Notes: generated from the letters alone by a model not told the origin. A stretch of DNA of 51,171 nucleotides from Bradyrhizobium vignae (GCF_004114425.1 NZ_RDQF01000055.1:1-51171); one strand, 5' to 3'; positions 33,287 through 42,555 are shown, numbered from the stretch's first letter. Made by a program: numbers and translations.

Positions 33287-34120
33287 ATGGCACTGAAGAC
33301 ATTCAATCCCACGACGCCAGGCCAGCGCCAGCTGGTCATGGTCGATCGTTCGGCCCTCTACAAGGGCAAGCCGCTCAAGGCGCTCACCGAGGGCAAGAAG
33401 TCCTCGGGCGGCCGCAACAACACTGGTCGCATCACCGTGCGTTTCCGCGGCGGTGGTCACAAGCAGACGCTGCGCACCGTCGACTTCAAGCGCGAGAAGG
33501 TCGACGTCCCCGCGACCGTCGAGCGGCTGGAGTATGATCCGAACCGCACCGGCTTCATTGCGCTGATCAAGTATCAGGACGGCGAGCAGGCCTACATCCT
33601 GGCGCCGCAGCGCCTGGCCGTGGGTGACACCATCATTGCCGGCAACTATGTCGACGTGAAGCCGGGCAACGTCATGCCGCTCGGCAACATGCCGGTCGGC
33701 ACGATCATCCACAACATCGAGGTCAAGATCGGGAAGGGCGGCCAGCTCGCCCGTTCCGCCGGCACCTACGCCCAGCTCGTCGGTCGCGACCAGGATTACG
33801 TGATCATCCGCCTGAACTCGGGCGAGCAGCGCCTGGTGCACGGCCGTTGCCGCGGCACGATCGGCGCGGTGTCGAACCCGGATCACATGAACACCTCGAT
33901 CGGCAAGGCCGGTCGCAAGCGTTGGATGGGCCGCAGGCCGCACAACCGCGGTGTCGCGATGAACCCGATCGACCATCCGCACGGCGGTGGTGAAGGTCGC
34001 ACTTCGGGCGGTCGTCACCCGGTCACTCCGTGGGGCAAGCCGACCAAGGGCAAGAAGACCCGTACCAACAAGTCGACCAACAAATTCATTCTCCTAAGCC
34101 GCCACAAGCGGAAGAAGTAA
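33287..34120 (+). CDS. rplB: 50S ribosomal protein L2
   Basis: A 277-residue L2, needed for subunit joining and peptidyl transfer. RFRGGGHKQTLRTVDFKR, HNIEVKIGKGGQLARSAGTY and GVAMNPIDHPHGGGEGRTSG (with the conserved His near the active centre) are present, and the basic C-terminus KSTNKFILLSRHKRKK is intact. Confidence 0.98.
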   Translation: MALKTFNPTTPGQRQLVMVDRSALYKGKPLKALTEGKKSSGGRNNTGRITVRFRGGGHKQTLRTVDFKREKVDVPATVERLEYDPNRTGFIALIKYQDGEQAYILAPQRLAVGDTIIAGNYVDVKPGNVMPLGNMPVGTIIHNIEVKIGKGGQLARSAGTYAQLVGRDQDYVIIRLNSGEQRLVHGRCRGTIGAVSNPDHMNTSIGKAGRKRWMGRRPHNRGVAMNPIDHPHGGGEGRTSGGRHPVTPWGKPTKGKKTRTNKSTNKFILLSRHKRKK

Positions 34121-34132
34121 GGAACGCCGGAC

Positions 34133-34411
34133 ATGGTTCGTTCAGTCTGGAAAGGCCCGTTCGTCGAGGGTTCTCTGCTCAAGAAGGCAGATGCCGCCCG
34201 TGCGTCCGGCCGTCACGACGTCATCAAGATCTGGAGCCGTCGCTCGACGATCCTGCCGCAGTTCGTCGGCCTGACCTTCGGCGTCTACAACGGTCAGAAG
34301 CACGTGCCGGTGGCCGTCAACGAGGAAATGGTCGGTCACAAGTTCGGCGAGTTCTCGCCGACCCGGACCTTCCATGGCCACTCCGGCGACAAGAAAGCCA
34401 AGAAGGCTTGA
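34133..34411 (+). CDS. rpsS: 30S ribosomal protein S19
   Basis: A 92-residue S19 of the small-subunit head. MVRSVWKGPFVEGSLLKKAD and STILPQFVGLTFGVYNGQKH, then GEFSPTRTFHGH, are diagnostic. Twelve bases after rplB and 10 before rplV. Confidence 0.98.
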   Translation: MVRSVWKGPFVEGSLLKKADAARASGRHDVIKIWSRRSTILPQFVGLTFGVYNGQKHVPVAVNEEMVGHKFGEFSPTRTFHGHSGDKKAKKA

Positions 34412-34421
34412 GGATTAAACG

Positions 34422-34808
34422 ATGAGCAAACCTAAGCGCGAACGGAGCCTCGCCGACAACGAGGCCAAGGCGGTCGCCCGGATGCTGCGGGTGAGCCCGC
34501 AGAAGCTCAACCTGGTCGCCCAGCTCATTCGCGGCCGGAAGGCGTCTGCTGCGCTCGCCGACCTGCAGTTTTCGCGCAAGCGGATCGCGGTCGACGTGAA
34601 GAAGTGCCTGGAATCGGCTATCGCCAACGCCGAGAACAACCACGACCTCGACGTCGACGATCTCGTCGTTGCGCAGGCCTTCGTCGGCAACGGCCTCGTG
34701 ATGAAGCGCTTTGCCGCTCGTGGCCGCGGCCGCTCGGGCCGTGTCTACAAACCATTTTCGCAGCTGACGATCATCGTTCGTCAGGTCGAAGCTGAAGCCG
34801 CCGCTTAA
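34422..34808 (+). CDS. rplV: 50S ribosomal protein L22
   Basis: A 128-residue L22, whose long hairpin lines the exit tunnel near the macrolide site. RMLRVSPQKLNLVAQLIRG and KRFAARGRGRSGRVYKPFSQ (hairpin tip region) are visible and unaltered. It is followed by rpsC after 17 bases. Confidence 0.97.
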   Translation: MSKPKRERSLADNEAKAVARMLRVSPQKLNLVAQLIRGRKASAALADLQFSRKRIAVDVKKCLESAIANAENNHDLDVDDLVVAQAFVGNGLVMKRFAARGRGRSGRVYKPFSQLTIIVRQVEAEAAA

Positions 34809-34825
34809 GGGCGCAGGAGAACACG

Positions 34826-35548
<723 letters not shown>

Positions 35549-35578
35549 GCTGACCTGAGAATTTGAGGGCTTAAAGCC

Positions 35579-35992
35579 ATGATGCAACCTAAGAAAACGA
35601 AGTTCCGGAAGGCGCATAAGGGCCGCATCCACGGCGTTGCGTCTTCGGGCGCGACGTTGGCGTTCGGCCAGTTCGGCCTGAAGGCGACCGAGCCTGAGCG
35701 CGTCACCGCGCGTCAGATCGAAGCCGCCCGTCGCGCGCTGACCCGTCACATGAAGCGCGCCGGCCGCGTCTGGATCCGCGTGTTCCCCGACGTTCCGGTG
35801 TCCAAGAAGCCGGCCGAAGTCCGCATGGGCTCCGGTAAGGGTTCGCCGGAATTGTGGGTCGCGCGCGTCAAGCCGGGCCGGGTGCTGTTCGAGATCGACG
35901 GCGTCAACACCCAGACGGCGCGTGAAGCGCTGACCCTGGCGGCCGCCAAGCTGCCGATCAAGACGCGCTTCGTCGAGCGCATTGCGGAGTAA
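35579..35992 (+). CDS. rplP: 50S ribosomal protein L16
   Basis: A 137-residue L16 near the A site and central protuberance. The start MMQPKKTKFRKAHKGRIHG aligns with the MLQPK start of E. coli L16, favouring the ATG at 35579 over 35582. GKGSPELWVARVKPGRVLFE is the conserved core, including the Arg hydroxylated in E. coli. Its stop overlaps a possible rpmC start. Confidence 0.97.
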   Translation: MMQPKKTKFRKAHKGRIHGVASSGATLAFGQFGLKATEPERVTARQIEAARRALTRHMKRAGRVWIRVFPDVPVSKKPAEVRMGSGKGSPELWVARVKPGRVLFEIDGVNTQTAREALTLAAAKLPIKTRFVERIAE

Positions 35993-35997
35993 TGGCC

Positions 35998-36204
35998 ATG
36001 GCCCAGATGAAGATCGAAGACATCCGTGCGATGAGCCCCGATCAGCAGGATGATGCCATCCTGAACCTGAAGAAGGAGCGCTTCAACCTGCGCTTCCAGC
36101 GCGCCACCGGGCAGCTCGAGAACACCTCGCGCCTGCGCGAGGCTCGCCGTGACATCGCCCGGATCAAGACCGTCGCCGCGCAGACGCGCGCGAAGAAGAA
36201 GTAA
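35998..36204 (+). CDS. rpmC: 50S ribosomal protein L29
   Basis: A 68-residue L29 at the tunnel exit beside L23. MAQMKIEDIRAMSPDQQDDA then NLKKERFNLRFQRATGQLEN are typical. There are two in-frame ATGs: 35992, overlapping the rplP stop, and 35998. I prefer 35998 because GCGGAG is then 8 bases upstream rather than 2; the difference is two residues. Confidence 0.95.
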   Translation: MAQMKIEDIRAMSPDQQDDAILNLKKERFNLRFQRATGQLENTSRLREARRDIARIKTVAAQTRAKKK

Positions 36205-36217
36205 GAGGCTTACGAAG

Positions 36218-36466
36218 ATGCCGAAACGTACTTTGCAGGGCGTGGTCGTCAGCGACAAGCAAGCCAAGACCATCGTGGTGCGCGTCGATCGCCGCTTCAC
36301 GCACCCGATCTACAAGAAGACGATCCGCCGTTCGAAGAACTACCACGCGCACGACGAGAGCAACCAGTTCAAGCCGGGCGACATGGTGTGGATCGAGGAA
36401 ACGAAGCCGATTTCGAAGTTGAAGCGCTGGGTCGTGATCCGGGGCGAACACAAGAAAAGCGCCTGA
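36218..36466 (+). CDS. rpsQ: 30S ribosomal protein S17
   Basis: An 82-residue OB-fold S17, a primary 16S binder. MPKRTLQGVVVSDKQAKTIV and RRFTHPIYKKTIRRSKNYHA are diagnostic; GDMVWIEETKPISKLKRWV follows. The ATG at 36218 is 13 bases after rpmC. An 84-base spacer without visible features leads to rplN. Confidence 0.97.
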   Translation: MPKRTLQGVVVSDKQAKTIVVRVDRRFTHPIYKKTIRRSKNYHAHDESNQFKPGDMVWIEETKPISKLKRWVVIRGEHKKSA

Positions 36467-36550
36467 TCTGTTGGCTCTAGCCGACTGACTTCAGGGAAAT
36501 GTTGAGCGCCGGCTGGGCTGGCGCAAAGAGAAAGAGGACGAGGTGCATCA

Positions 36551-36919
36551 ATGATTCAGATGCAGACCAACCTCGACGTGGCCGACAATTCTGGCGCACG
36601 CCGTGTCATGTGTATCAAGGTGCTTGGGGGCTCCAAGCGCCGCTACGCAACGATCGGCGACATCATCGTCGTTTCGATCAAGGAAGCTATCCCGCGTGGC
36701 AAGGTGAAGAAGGGCGACGTGATGAAGGCCGTCGTGGTGCGCGTCCGCAAGGACATCCGCCGCGCCGACGGTTCGGTCATCCGCTTCGACCGCAACGCCG
36801 CCGTCCTGATCAACAACCAGTCCGAGCCGGTCGGCACCCGTATCTTCGGGCCCGTGCCGCGCGAGCTGCGCGCCAAGAACCACATGAAGATCATCTCGCT
36901 CGCGCCGGAGGTGCTGTGA
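36551..36919 (+). CDS. rplN: 50S ribosomal protein L14
   Basis: A 122-residue L14 at the subunit interface, target of the silencing factor RsfS. MIQMQTNLDVADNSGARRVM, VRVRKDIRRADGSVIRFDRN and GTRIFGPVPRELR are conserved. Its TGA overlaps the rplX ATG by one base. Confidence 0.98.
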   Translation: MIQMQTNLDVADNSGARRVMCIKVLGGSKRRYATIGDIIVVSIKEAIPRGKVKKGDVMKAVVVRVRKDIRRADGSVIRFDRNAAVLINNQSEPVGTRIFGPVPRELRAKNHMKIISLAPEVL

Positions 36920-37233
36920 TGGCTGCGAAGATCCGCAAGGGCGACAAGGTCGTCGTGCTGACCGGCCGCGACAAGGGCCGCACCGGCGAAGTGTTCGAGG
37001 TTCGTCCCGACGCCGGCACCGCGCTGGTGCGCGGCATCAACATGGTCAAGCGTCACCAGAAGCAGACGCAGGCCCAGGAGGGCGGCATCATCTCGAAAGA
37101 GGCGCCGATCCACCTGTCCAACATCGCGTATGTCGGCAAGGACGGAAAGCCGACCCGCATCGGATTCAAGATTCTGGCGGACGGCAAGAAGGTTCGCATC
37201 GCCAAGAGCTCGGGAGCTGAGATCGATGGCTGA
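36919..37233 (+). CDS. rplX: 50S ribosomal protein L24
   Basis: A 104-residue L24, an assembly initiator. The KOW motif KGDKVVVLTGRDKGRTGEVF opens the protein, then GINMVKRHQKQTQ and GGIISKEAPIHLSNI. The one-base overlap with rplN fixes the start. Its last 8 bases overlap the rplE start. Confidence 0.97.
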   Translation: MAAKIRKGDKVVVLTGRDKGRTGEVFEVRPDAGTALVRGINMVKRHQKQTQAQEGGIISKEAPIHLSNIAYVGKDGKPTRIGFKILADGKKVRIAKSSGAEIDG

Positions 37234-37783
37234 GGCCGCTTACACACCGCGCCTGCGCGCGGAATATGACGCGAAGATCCGTACGGCTCTGACCGAGAAG
37301 TTCGGTTACCAGAACGTCATGCAGGTTCCGCGGCTGGACAAGGTCGTGCTGAACATGGGCGTCGGCGATTCGGTCAACGACCGCAAGAAGGCCGAGACCG
37401 CCGCTGCCGAATTGACCCAGATCGCCGGCCAGAAGGCGATCGTGACCTATTCGCGCATCGCGATCGCGACCTTCAAGCTGCGTGAGAACCAGCCGATCGG
37501 CTGCAAGGTCACGCTGCGCAAGGCCCGCATGTACGAGTTCATCGATCGCCTGGTGAATGTCGCGCTGCCACGCGTCCGCGACTTCCGCGGTCTGAACCCG
37601 AAGAGCTTCGACGGCCGTGGCAACTATTCGCTCGGCATCAAGGAGCACATCATTTTCCCCGAGATCGACTTCGACAAGGTCGCGGAAGCTCGCGGTATGG
37701 ACATCACCGTCTGCACCACGGCCAAGACCGACGAAGAGGCGAGGGCCTTGTTGACCGCTTTCAATTTCCCGTTCCGGCAGTGA
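37226..37783 (+). CDS. rplE: 50S ribosomal protein L5
   Basis: A 185-residue L5, which binds 5S rRNA and contacts the P-site tRNA. TALTEKFGYQNVMQVPRLDK, IGCKVTLRKARMYEFIDRLV and DFRGLNPKSFDGRGNYSLGI are diagnostic. The ATG at 37226 overlaps the rplX end by 8 bases, giving tight coupling. Confidence 0.97.
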   Translation: MAEAAYTPRLRAEYDAKIRTALTEKFGYQNVMQVPRLDKVVLNMGVGDSVNDRKKAETAAAELTQIAGQKAIVTYSRIAIATFKLRENQPIGCKVTLRKARMYEFIDRLVNVALPRVRDFRGLNPKSFDGRGNYSLGIKEHIIFPEIDFDKVAEARGMDITVCTTAKTDEEARALLTAFNFPFRQ

Positions 37784-37829
37784 GACGCTGACCTAGAGCC
37801 TCTCAAACGCGGATACCCAGGAGCCAAGC

Positions 37830-38135
37830 ATGGCAAAGAAGAGTTCAGTCGAGAAGAACAACCGGCGCAAGCGGATGGTGAAGAACGCCGCCGCCAAGCG
37901 CGAGCGGTTGAAGGCGATCATCGCCGACAAGACGCTGCCGATGGAGGAGCGGTTCGCCGCGACCCTGAAGCTGGCGGAAATGCCGCGCAATTCGTCGGCG
38001 ACCCGCATCCGCATGCGTTGCGAATTGTCGGGCCGTCCGCGCTCGAACTACCGCAAGAACAAGCTGTCCCGTATCGCGCTGCGCGACCTTGGCTCCAAGG
38101 GCATGGTCCCGGGCCTCGTGAAGTCCAGCTGGTAA
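37830..38135 (+). CDS. rpsN: 30S ribosomal protein S14
   Basis: A 101-residue long-form S14. MAKKSSVEKNNRRKRMVKNA and MPRNSSATRIRMRCELSGRP are typical; the four zinc cysteines of the short form are absent (only one Cys), as expected in this class. The C-terminus GMVPGLVKSSW is intact. rpsH follows after 14 bases with GGAGGG in the gap. Confidence 0.98.
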   Translation: MAKKSSVEKNNRRKRMVKNAAAKRERLKAIIADKTLPMEERFAATLKLAEMPRNSSATRIRMRCELSGRPRSNYRKNKLSRIALRDLGSKGMVPGLVKSSW

Positions 38136-38149
38136 GGAGGGTCGTTTAG

Positions 38150-38548
38150 ATGTCTACGCACGATCCAATCAGCGATCTGATCACCCGTATCCGCAATGCG
38201 CAGTTGCGTTCGAAGACCAAGGTCTCCACGCCTGGCTCGAAGATGCGCGAGAACGTGCTCGAGGTTCTGAAGGCCGAGGGCTACATCCGCGGCTACGCCA
38301 CGCTCGAGCATTCCTCGGGCCGCAGCGAGATCGAGATCGAGCTGAAGTATTTCGACGGCGAGCCCGTCATCCGCGAGATTGAACGCGTTTCCAAGCCCGG
38401 GCGCCGCGTCTACGCCTCGGTGAAGAACCTGCCGCGGGTGAACAATGGACTCGGCATTTCGGTGTTGTCGACGCCGAAGGGGATCATGGCCGACCACAGC
38501 GCGCGCGACGCGAATGTGGGCGGTGAAGTCCTCTTCACGGTGTTCTGA
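38150..38548 (+). CDS. rpsH: 30S ribosomal protein S8
   Basis: A 132-residue S8, a central 16S binder and in E. coli the repressor of the spc operon. STHDPISDLITRIRNAQLRS at the start and SVLSTPKGIMADHSARDANV at the end are signature blocks, the latter with the conserved GIM(A/T) region. Seventeen bases precede rplF. Confidence 0.98.
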   Translation: MSTHDPISDLITRIRNAQLRSKTKVSTPGSKMRENVLEVLKAEGYIRGYATLEHSSGRSEIEIELKYFDGEPVIREIERVSKPGRRVYASVKNLPRVNNGLGISVLSTPKGIMADHSARDANVGGEVLFTVF

Positions 38549-38564
38549 GAAGGATTTTCGATCC

Positions 38565-39098
38565 ATGTCACGTGTTGGCAAGAAGCCTGTGACGGTGCCG
38601 TCGGGCGTTACCGCGACCGTCGACGGCCAGACCGTCAAGATGAAGGGGCCGAAGGGCCAGCTTCAGTTCATCGTCCACGACGACGTCGAGGTGAAGCTCG
38701 AGAACGGCCAGATCAACGTCAAGCCGCGGGCCGAGACCAACCGCGCGCGGGCGCTGTACGGCACCGCTCGCGCCCAGGTCGCGAATCTGGTCGAAGGCGT
38801 CACCAAGGGTTTCGAGAAGAAGCTCGAGATCACCGGCGTCGGCTATCGTGCCGCGATGCAGGGCAAGAACCTCCAGCTCGCGCTCGGCTACAGCCATGAC
38901 GTGATCTATCCGATCCCCGAGGGGATCACGATCACCGTGCCGAAGCCGACCGAGATCACGGTGGCGGGCAGCGACGTCCAGCGCGTCGGTCAGGTCGCCG
39001 CCGAGATCCGCGCCTACCGTCCGCCGGAGCCCTACAAGGGCAAGGGCGTGAAGTACGTGGGCGAATTCATCTTCCGCAAGGAAGGCAAGAAGAAGTAA
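38565..39098 (+). CDS. rplF: 50S ribosomal protein L6
   Basis: A 177-residue L6 near the sarcin-ricin loop. MSRVGKKPVTVPSGVTATVD, GTARAQVANLVEGVTKGFEK and RAYRPPEPYKGKGVKYVGEF are diagnostic. ATG at 38565 chosen on homology; the frame is open back into rpsH. rplR follows after 11 bases. Confidence 0.97.
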   Translation: MSRVGKKPVTVPSGVTATVDGQTVKMKGPKGQLQFIVHDDVEVKLENGQINVKPRAETNRARALYGTARAQVANLVEGVTKGFEKKLEITGVGYRAAMQGKNLQLALGYSHDVIYPIPEGITITVPKPTEITVAGSDVQRVGQVAAEIRAYRPPEPYKGKGVKYVGEFIFRKEGKKK

Positions 39099-39109
39099 CG
39101 GAGCCGGTC

Positions 39110-39472
39110 ATGTCGAAAGCCAAGGTTACGAATGCCCGGCGCAAGCGGAGTGTGCGGCTGAAGCTGCGCCGTTCCGCCGGCGGCCGTCCGCGTCTGTCGG
39201 TGTTCCGCTCGTCCAAGCACATCTACGCCCAGGTCATCGACGACCTGAGGGGCGAGACGCTGGCCTCTGCCTCGTCGCTCGAGAAGTCGATGCGCGACGG
39301 CGGCAAGACCGGTGCGGACATCGATGCAGCGAAAGCAGTCGGCAAGTTGCTGGCCGAGCGCGCGGTCGAGAAGGGCGTCAAGGAAGTCGTGTTCGATCGC
39401 GGCGGCTATCTCTATCACGGGCGCGTCAAGGCTCTGGCCGACGCGGCGCGTGAGAGTGGGCTGAGCTTCTAA
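39110..39472 (+). CDS. rplR: 50S ribosomal protein L18
   Basis: A 120-residue L18, which binds 5S rRNA with L5. KRSVRLKLRRSAGGRPRLSV, FRSSKHIYAQVIDD and VFDRGGYLYHGRVKALADAA are characteristic. rpsE starts 47 bases later. Confidence 0.97.
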   Translation: MSKAKVTNARRKRSVRLKLRRSAGGRPRLSVFRSSKHIYAQVIDDLRGETLASASSLEKSMRDGGKTGADIDAAKAVGKLLAERAVEKGVKEVVFDRGGYLYHGRVKALADAARESGLSF

Positions 39473-39519
39473 CAGAATTTGAGGATTGGGGCGTAAGCCT
39501 CTGAAGGATTGGAAAAACC

Positions 39520-40116
39520 ATGGCAGCTGAACGCGAACAACGTGGTGGACGCGATCAACGCGGCGGCGGACGTGAACGCAGGGAGCGCGAGGAGCGCGAC
39601 AGCGAGTTCGTCGACAAGCTCGTCCACATCAACCGCGTGGCCAAGGTCGTCAAGGGCGGCAAGCGCTTCGGTTTCGCAGCGCTGGTCGTGATCGGCGACC
39701 AGAAGGGCCGCGCCGGCTTCGGTCACGGCAAGGCGCGCGAAGTGCCTGAGGCGATCCGCAAGGCGACCGAGTCCGCCAAGCGCAACCTGACGCGCGTGTC
39801 GCTGCGCGAGGGCCGCACGCTCCATCACGACATTGCCGGTCGTCATGGCGCGGGCCGTGTCTACCTGCGTGCAGCTCCGGCCGGTACCGGCATCATCGCC
39901 GGTGGCCCGATGCGCGCCGTGTTCGAGACGCTCGGCGTCCAGGACGTGGTGGCGAAGTCGATCGGCTCGTCGAACCCGTACAACATGGTGCGCGCGACCT
40001 TCGACGCGCTGAAGCATCAGGATTCGCCGCGTTCGGTCGCAGCCCGCCGCAACATCAAGGTGTCCACCCTCCAGTCCCGTCGGATCGGCGGCGACGCCGA
40101 GGCGGCTGCCGACTAA
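39520..40116 (+). CDS. rpsE: 30S ribosomal protein S5
   Basis: A 198-residue S5, at the mRNA entry and important for fidelity. The first 25 residues are an Arg/Gly/Glu-rich extension (REQRGGRDQRGGGRERRERE) longer than in E. coli but usual for alphaproteobacteria. Then FVDKLVHINRVAKVVKGGKR, FGHGKAREVPEAIRKA and GIIAGGPMRAVFE are conserved. Confidence 0.97.
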   Translation: MAAEREQRGGRDQRGGGRERREREERDSEFVDKLVHINRVAKVVKGGKRFGFAALVVIGDQKGRAGFGHGKAREVPEAIRKATESAKRNLTRVSLREGRTLHHDIAGRHGAGRVYLRAAPAGTGIIAGGPMRAVFETLGVQDVVAKSIGSSNPYNMVRATFDALKHQDSPRSVAARRNIKVSTLQSRRIGGDAEAAAD

Positions 40117-40141
40117 CGGAAGCTTTTCGGAGTAGATCCAC

Positions 40142-40336
40142 ATGGCCAAGGCCGCAAAGACGATCAAGGTCGAGCAGATCGGCAGCGCGATTCGCCGCCA
40201 TCACTCGCAGCGCTCGACGCTGATCGGGCTCAAGCTCAACAAGATCGGCCGTACCAGCGAATTGCCGGACACTCCGGCGGTCCGCGGCATGATCGAGAAG
40301 GTTCACCATCTCGTCCGCATCGTCGACGAGAAGTAA
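40142..40336 (+). CDS. rpmD: 50S ribosomal protein L30
   Basis: A 64-residue L30. KTIKVEQIGSAIRRHHSQRS, LIGLKLNKIGRTSELPDTPA and GMIEKVHHLVRIVDEK match the family end to end. A palindromic repeat fills the 75-base gap to rplO. Confidence 0.97.
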   Translation: MAKAAKTIKVEQIGSAIRRHHSQRSTLIGLKLNKIGRTSELPDTPAVRGMIEKVHHLVRIVDEK

Positions 40337-40342
40337 GCAAAG

Positions 40343-40391
40343 GCGCACGATCCCGGAAAGCGGGAAGCGGTTTTCGGTGAAGATCGTGCGC
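40343..40391. repeat. Dispersed palindromic element between rpmD and rplO
   Basis: Outer arms GCGCACGATC (40343-40352) and GATCGTGCGC (40382-40391) are perfectly complementary; inside, CCGGAAA and TTTTCGG pair around gcgggaagcgg. The same core (cccggaaa, gaagcggtttt, gatcatgc) recurs at 45819-45869, so this is a family of mobile-looking palindromes. As RNA it would make a strong hairpin inside the spc message just before the rplO ribosome site (AAGGAGAAGG). Confidence 0.7.
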
Positions 40392-40411
40392 AAGACACAA
40401 GGAGAAGGGCG

Positions 40412-40897
40412 ATGAAGCTCAGCGATATCGCCGACAACGCCGGCTCGCGCAAAAAGCGTATGCGCGTCGGCCGCGGCATCGGTTCCGGCAAGGGCAAGCA
40501 GTCCGGCCGCGGCGGCAAGGGCCAGACCGCGCGTTCGGGCGTGCGCATCAAGGGTTTCGAAGGCGGCCAGATGCCGATGCATCGCCGTCTGCCCAAGCGC
40601 GGCTTCAACAACATCTTCCGCGTCGAGTTCGCCGAGATCAATCTCGACCGGCTCCAGGAAGCGGTCGATGCCAAGAAGATCGACGCCGGCAGCGTCGTCA
40701 ACGTCGAAGCCCTGGTGAAGGGTGGCGTGCTGCGTCGCGCCAAGGGCGGCCTGCGGCTGCTCGGCCGCGGCGAGCTCAAGTCCAAGCTCAACATCGAGGT
40801 GCACGGCGCGAGCAAGACCGCTATCGCGGCGGTCGAGAAGGCCGGCGGCTCGGTGAAGATCCTCGCCCAGCCCAAGGAAGAAGGCGAGGCGGCGTAA
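40412..40897 (+). CDS. rplO: 50S ribosomal protein L15
   Basis: A 161-residue L15, a late assembly protein. MKLSDIADNAGSRKKRMRVG, GIGSGKGKQSGRGGKGQTAR and GGQMPMHRRLPKRGFNN are diagnostic. AAGGAGAAGG provides a strong ribosome site right after the palindrome. A hairpin GGCCCGCG/CGCGGGCC with TTT (40911-40932) follows. Confidence 0.98.
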   Translation: MKLSDIADNAGSRKKRMRVGRGIGSGKGKQSGRGGKGQTARSGVRIKGFEGGQMPMHRRLPKRGFNNIFRVEFAEINLDRLQEAVDAKKIDAGSVVNVEALVKGGVLRRAKGGLRLLGRGELKSKLNIEVHGASKTAIAAVEKAGGSVKILAQPKEEGEAA

Positions 40898-40910
40898 CAA
40901 CTGCGTCATC

Positions 40911-40933
40911 GGCCCGCGGCGCGCGGGCCTTTA
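40911..40933 (+). terminator. Hairpin between rplO and secY
   Basis: GGCCCGCG (40911-40918) and CGCGGGCC (40922-40929) form an 8-bp GC stem followed by only TTT. It is more likely an attenuator than a full stop, since secY lies 112 bases on. Confidence 0.5.
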
Positions 40934-41045
40934 CGCATGCGGGACGTGGACTTATCGAAGCCGAGCCCCAGATAATGTCCGGCGTCCGCTAAACTAGCCC
41001 GGCCGCGGGCATGACGGCGCAACAGGCGGCGGGAGAAAGTCCAAG

Positions 41046-42377
41046 ATGGTCTCTGCAGCGGAACAACTGGCAGCCAATCTCAATTTCGGCGCGTTTGCCA
41101 AGGCCGACGAACTGAAGAAGCGCATCTGGTTCACCCTGGGTGCGCTGCTCGTTTATCGGCTCGGGACCTACATCCCGCTGCCGGGCATCGATCCCAACAT
41201 CTGGGAGCAGGTGTTCCGCTCCCAGGCGGGCGGCATCCTCGGCATGTTCAACATGTTCGCCGGCGGCGGCATCCACCGCATGGCGATCTTCGCGCTGAAC
41301 ATCATGCCGTACATCTCGGCCTCGATCATCATCCAGCTCCTGACCACCGTCTCGCCGCAGCTCGAGGCGCTGAAGAAGGAAGGCGAGGCCGGCCGCAAGA
41401 CGCTCAACCAGTACACCCGCTACCTGACCGTCATCCTGGCTGCGTTCCAGTCCTATGGCATCGCGGTGGGTCTCGAAGGCGCCGGCAACGTGGTCAGCGA
41501 CCCCGGCATGTTCTTCCGCCTGTCCACGGCGATTACCCTGACCGGCGGCACCATGTTCCTGATGTGGCTGGGCGAGCAGATCACCTCGCGCGGCATCGGC
41601 AATGGCATTTCGCTGATCATTCTCGCCGGCATCGTCGCCGAGCTGCCCGCGGCGCTCGCCAACATGCTCGAGCTCGGCCGTCAGGGCGCGATGTCGACCG
41701 GGCTGATCCTGGTCGTCATCGTCATGGCTGTCGCCGTGATCGGCTTCATCGTGTTCATGGAGCGCGCCCAGCGCCGGCTCCTGATCCAGTATCCGAAGCG
41801 CCAGGTCGGTAACAAGATGTTCGAGGGCCAGTCCTCGCATCTGCCTCTCAAGCTCAACACCTCGGGCGTGATCCCCCCGATCTTCGCATCCTCGCTGCTC
41901 TTGCTGCCGACCACGGTTGCGAATTTCAACGCGGGCAGCGGGCCGGAATGGTTCCAGTGGATCACCACCCAGCTCGGCCATGGCCGTCCGCTGTTCCTGA
42001 TCCTGTATCTCGCGCTGATCGTGTTCTTCGCCTTCTTCTACACCGCGATCGTGTTCAACCCGACCGAGACCGCGGACAATCTGAAGAAACATGGCGGCTT
42101 CATTCCGGGCATCCGTCCCGGCGAGCGCACCGCCGAATATATCGATTACGTGCTGTCGCGCATCACCGTGCTCGGCGCGATCTATCTCGCCATCGTCTGC
42201 TTGATCCCGGAGATCCTGATCTCCTACGCCTCGGTGCCGTTCTACTTCGGCGGCACCTCGCTGCTGATCGTGGTCAGTGTCACCATGGATACGGTGGCGC
42301 AGGTGCAGGGCTATCTGCTGGCCCATCAGTACGAAGGCCTGATCCGCAAGTCCAAGCTGCGCGGTCGCCGCCGCTAA
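41046..42377 (+). CDS. secY: Preprotein translocase subunit SecY
   Basis: A 443-residue, ten-spanning SecY, the protein-conducting pore of the inner membrane. LVYRLGTYIPLPGIDPNIWE marks the first segment, ISLIILAGIVAELPAAL and the loop GFIPGIRPGERTAEYIDYVL (a SecA/ribosome contact) follow. It pairs with SecE at 8180. It is followed by a GGCGGCGC/GCGCCGCC hairpin (42395-42414) and a separate adk promoter candidate. Confidence 0.98.
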   Translation: MVSAAEQLAANLNFGAFAKADELKKRIWFTLGALLVYRLGTYIPLPGIDPNIWEQVFRSQAGGILGMFNMFAGGGIHRMAIFALNIMPYISASIIIQLLTTVSPQLEALKKEGEAGRKTLNQYTRYLTVILAAFQSYGIAVGLEGAGNVVSDPGMFFRLSTAITLTGGTMFLMWLGEQITSRGIGNGISLIILAGIVAELPAALANMLELGRQGAMSTGLILVVIVMAVAVIGFIVFMERAQRRLLIQYPKRQVGNKMFEGQSSHLPLKLNTSGVIPPIFASSLLLLPTTVANFNAGSGPEWFQWITTQLGHGRPLFLILYLALIVFFAFFYTAIVFNPTETADNLKKHGGFIPGIRPGERTAEYIDYVLSRITVLGAIYLAIVCLIPEILISYASVPFYFGGTSLLIVVSVTMDTVAQVQGYLLAHQYEGLIRKSKLRGRRR

Positions 42378-42394
42378 CCGCGGCCTCGCCTGAA

Positions 42395-42414
42395 GGCGGC
42401 GCTACTGCGCCGCC
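42395..42414 (+). terminator. GC hairpin after secY
   Basis: GGCGGCGC, loop TACT, GCGCCGCC: a perfect 8-bp stem 17 bases after the secY stop, without a T-run. It may protect the 3' end of the spc transcript or act with Rho. Confidence 0.45.
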
Positions 42415-42525
42415 GATTCGCCGCGCGAAGAGCGCACGGTGCGACCGGATGCGACCAGCGAGCCACCCGGTTGCATCGGCAGAGCAGCTCCTACTGCGAC
42501 GCAATCACTGGTTTCCAAGGCCTTC

Positions 42526-42555
42526 TTGGCGTCCGGGCGTTCGCTCCCCTATGAT
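42526..42555 (+). promoter_or_regulatory. Candidate adk promoter
   Basis: TTGGCG (42526-42531) and TATGAT (42550-42555) are 18 bases apart; the -10 matches five of six consensus bases. adk starts 100 bases downstream. The 277-base gap from secY supports a separate promoter. Confidence 0.45.
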
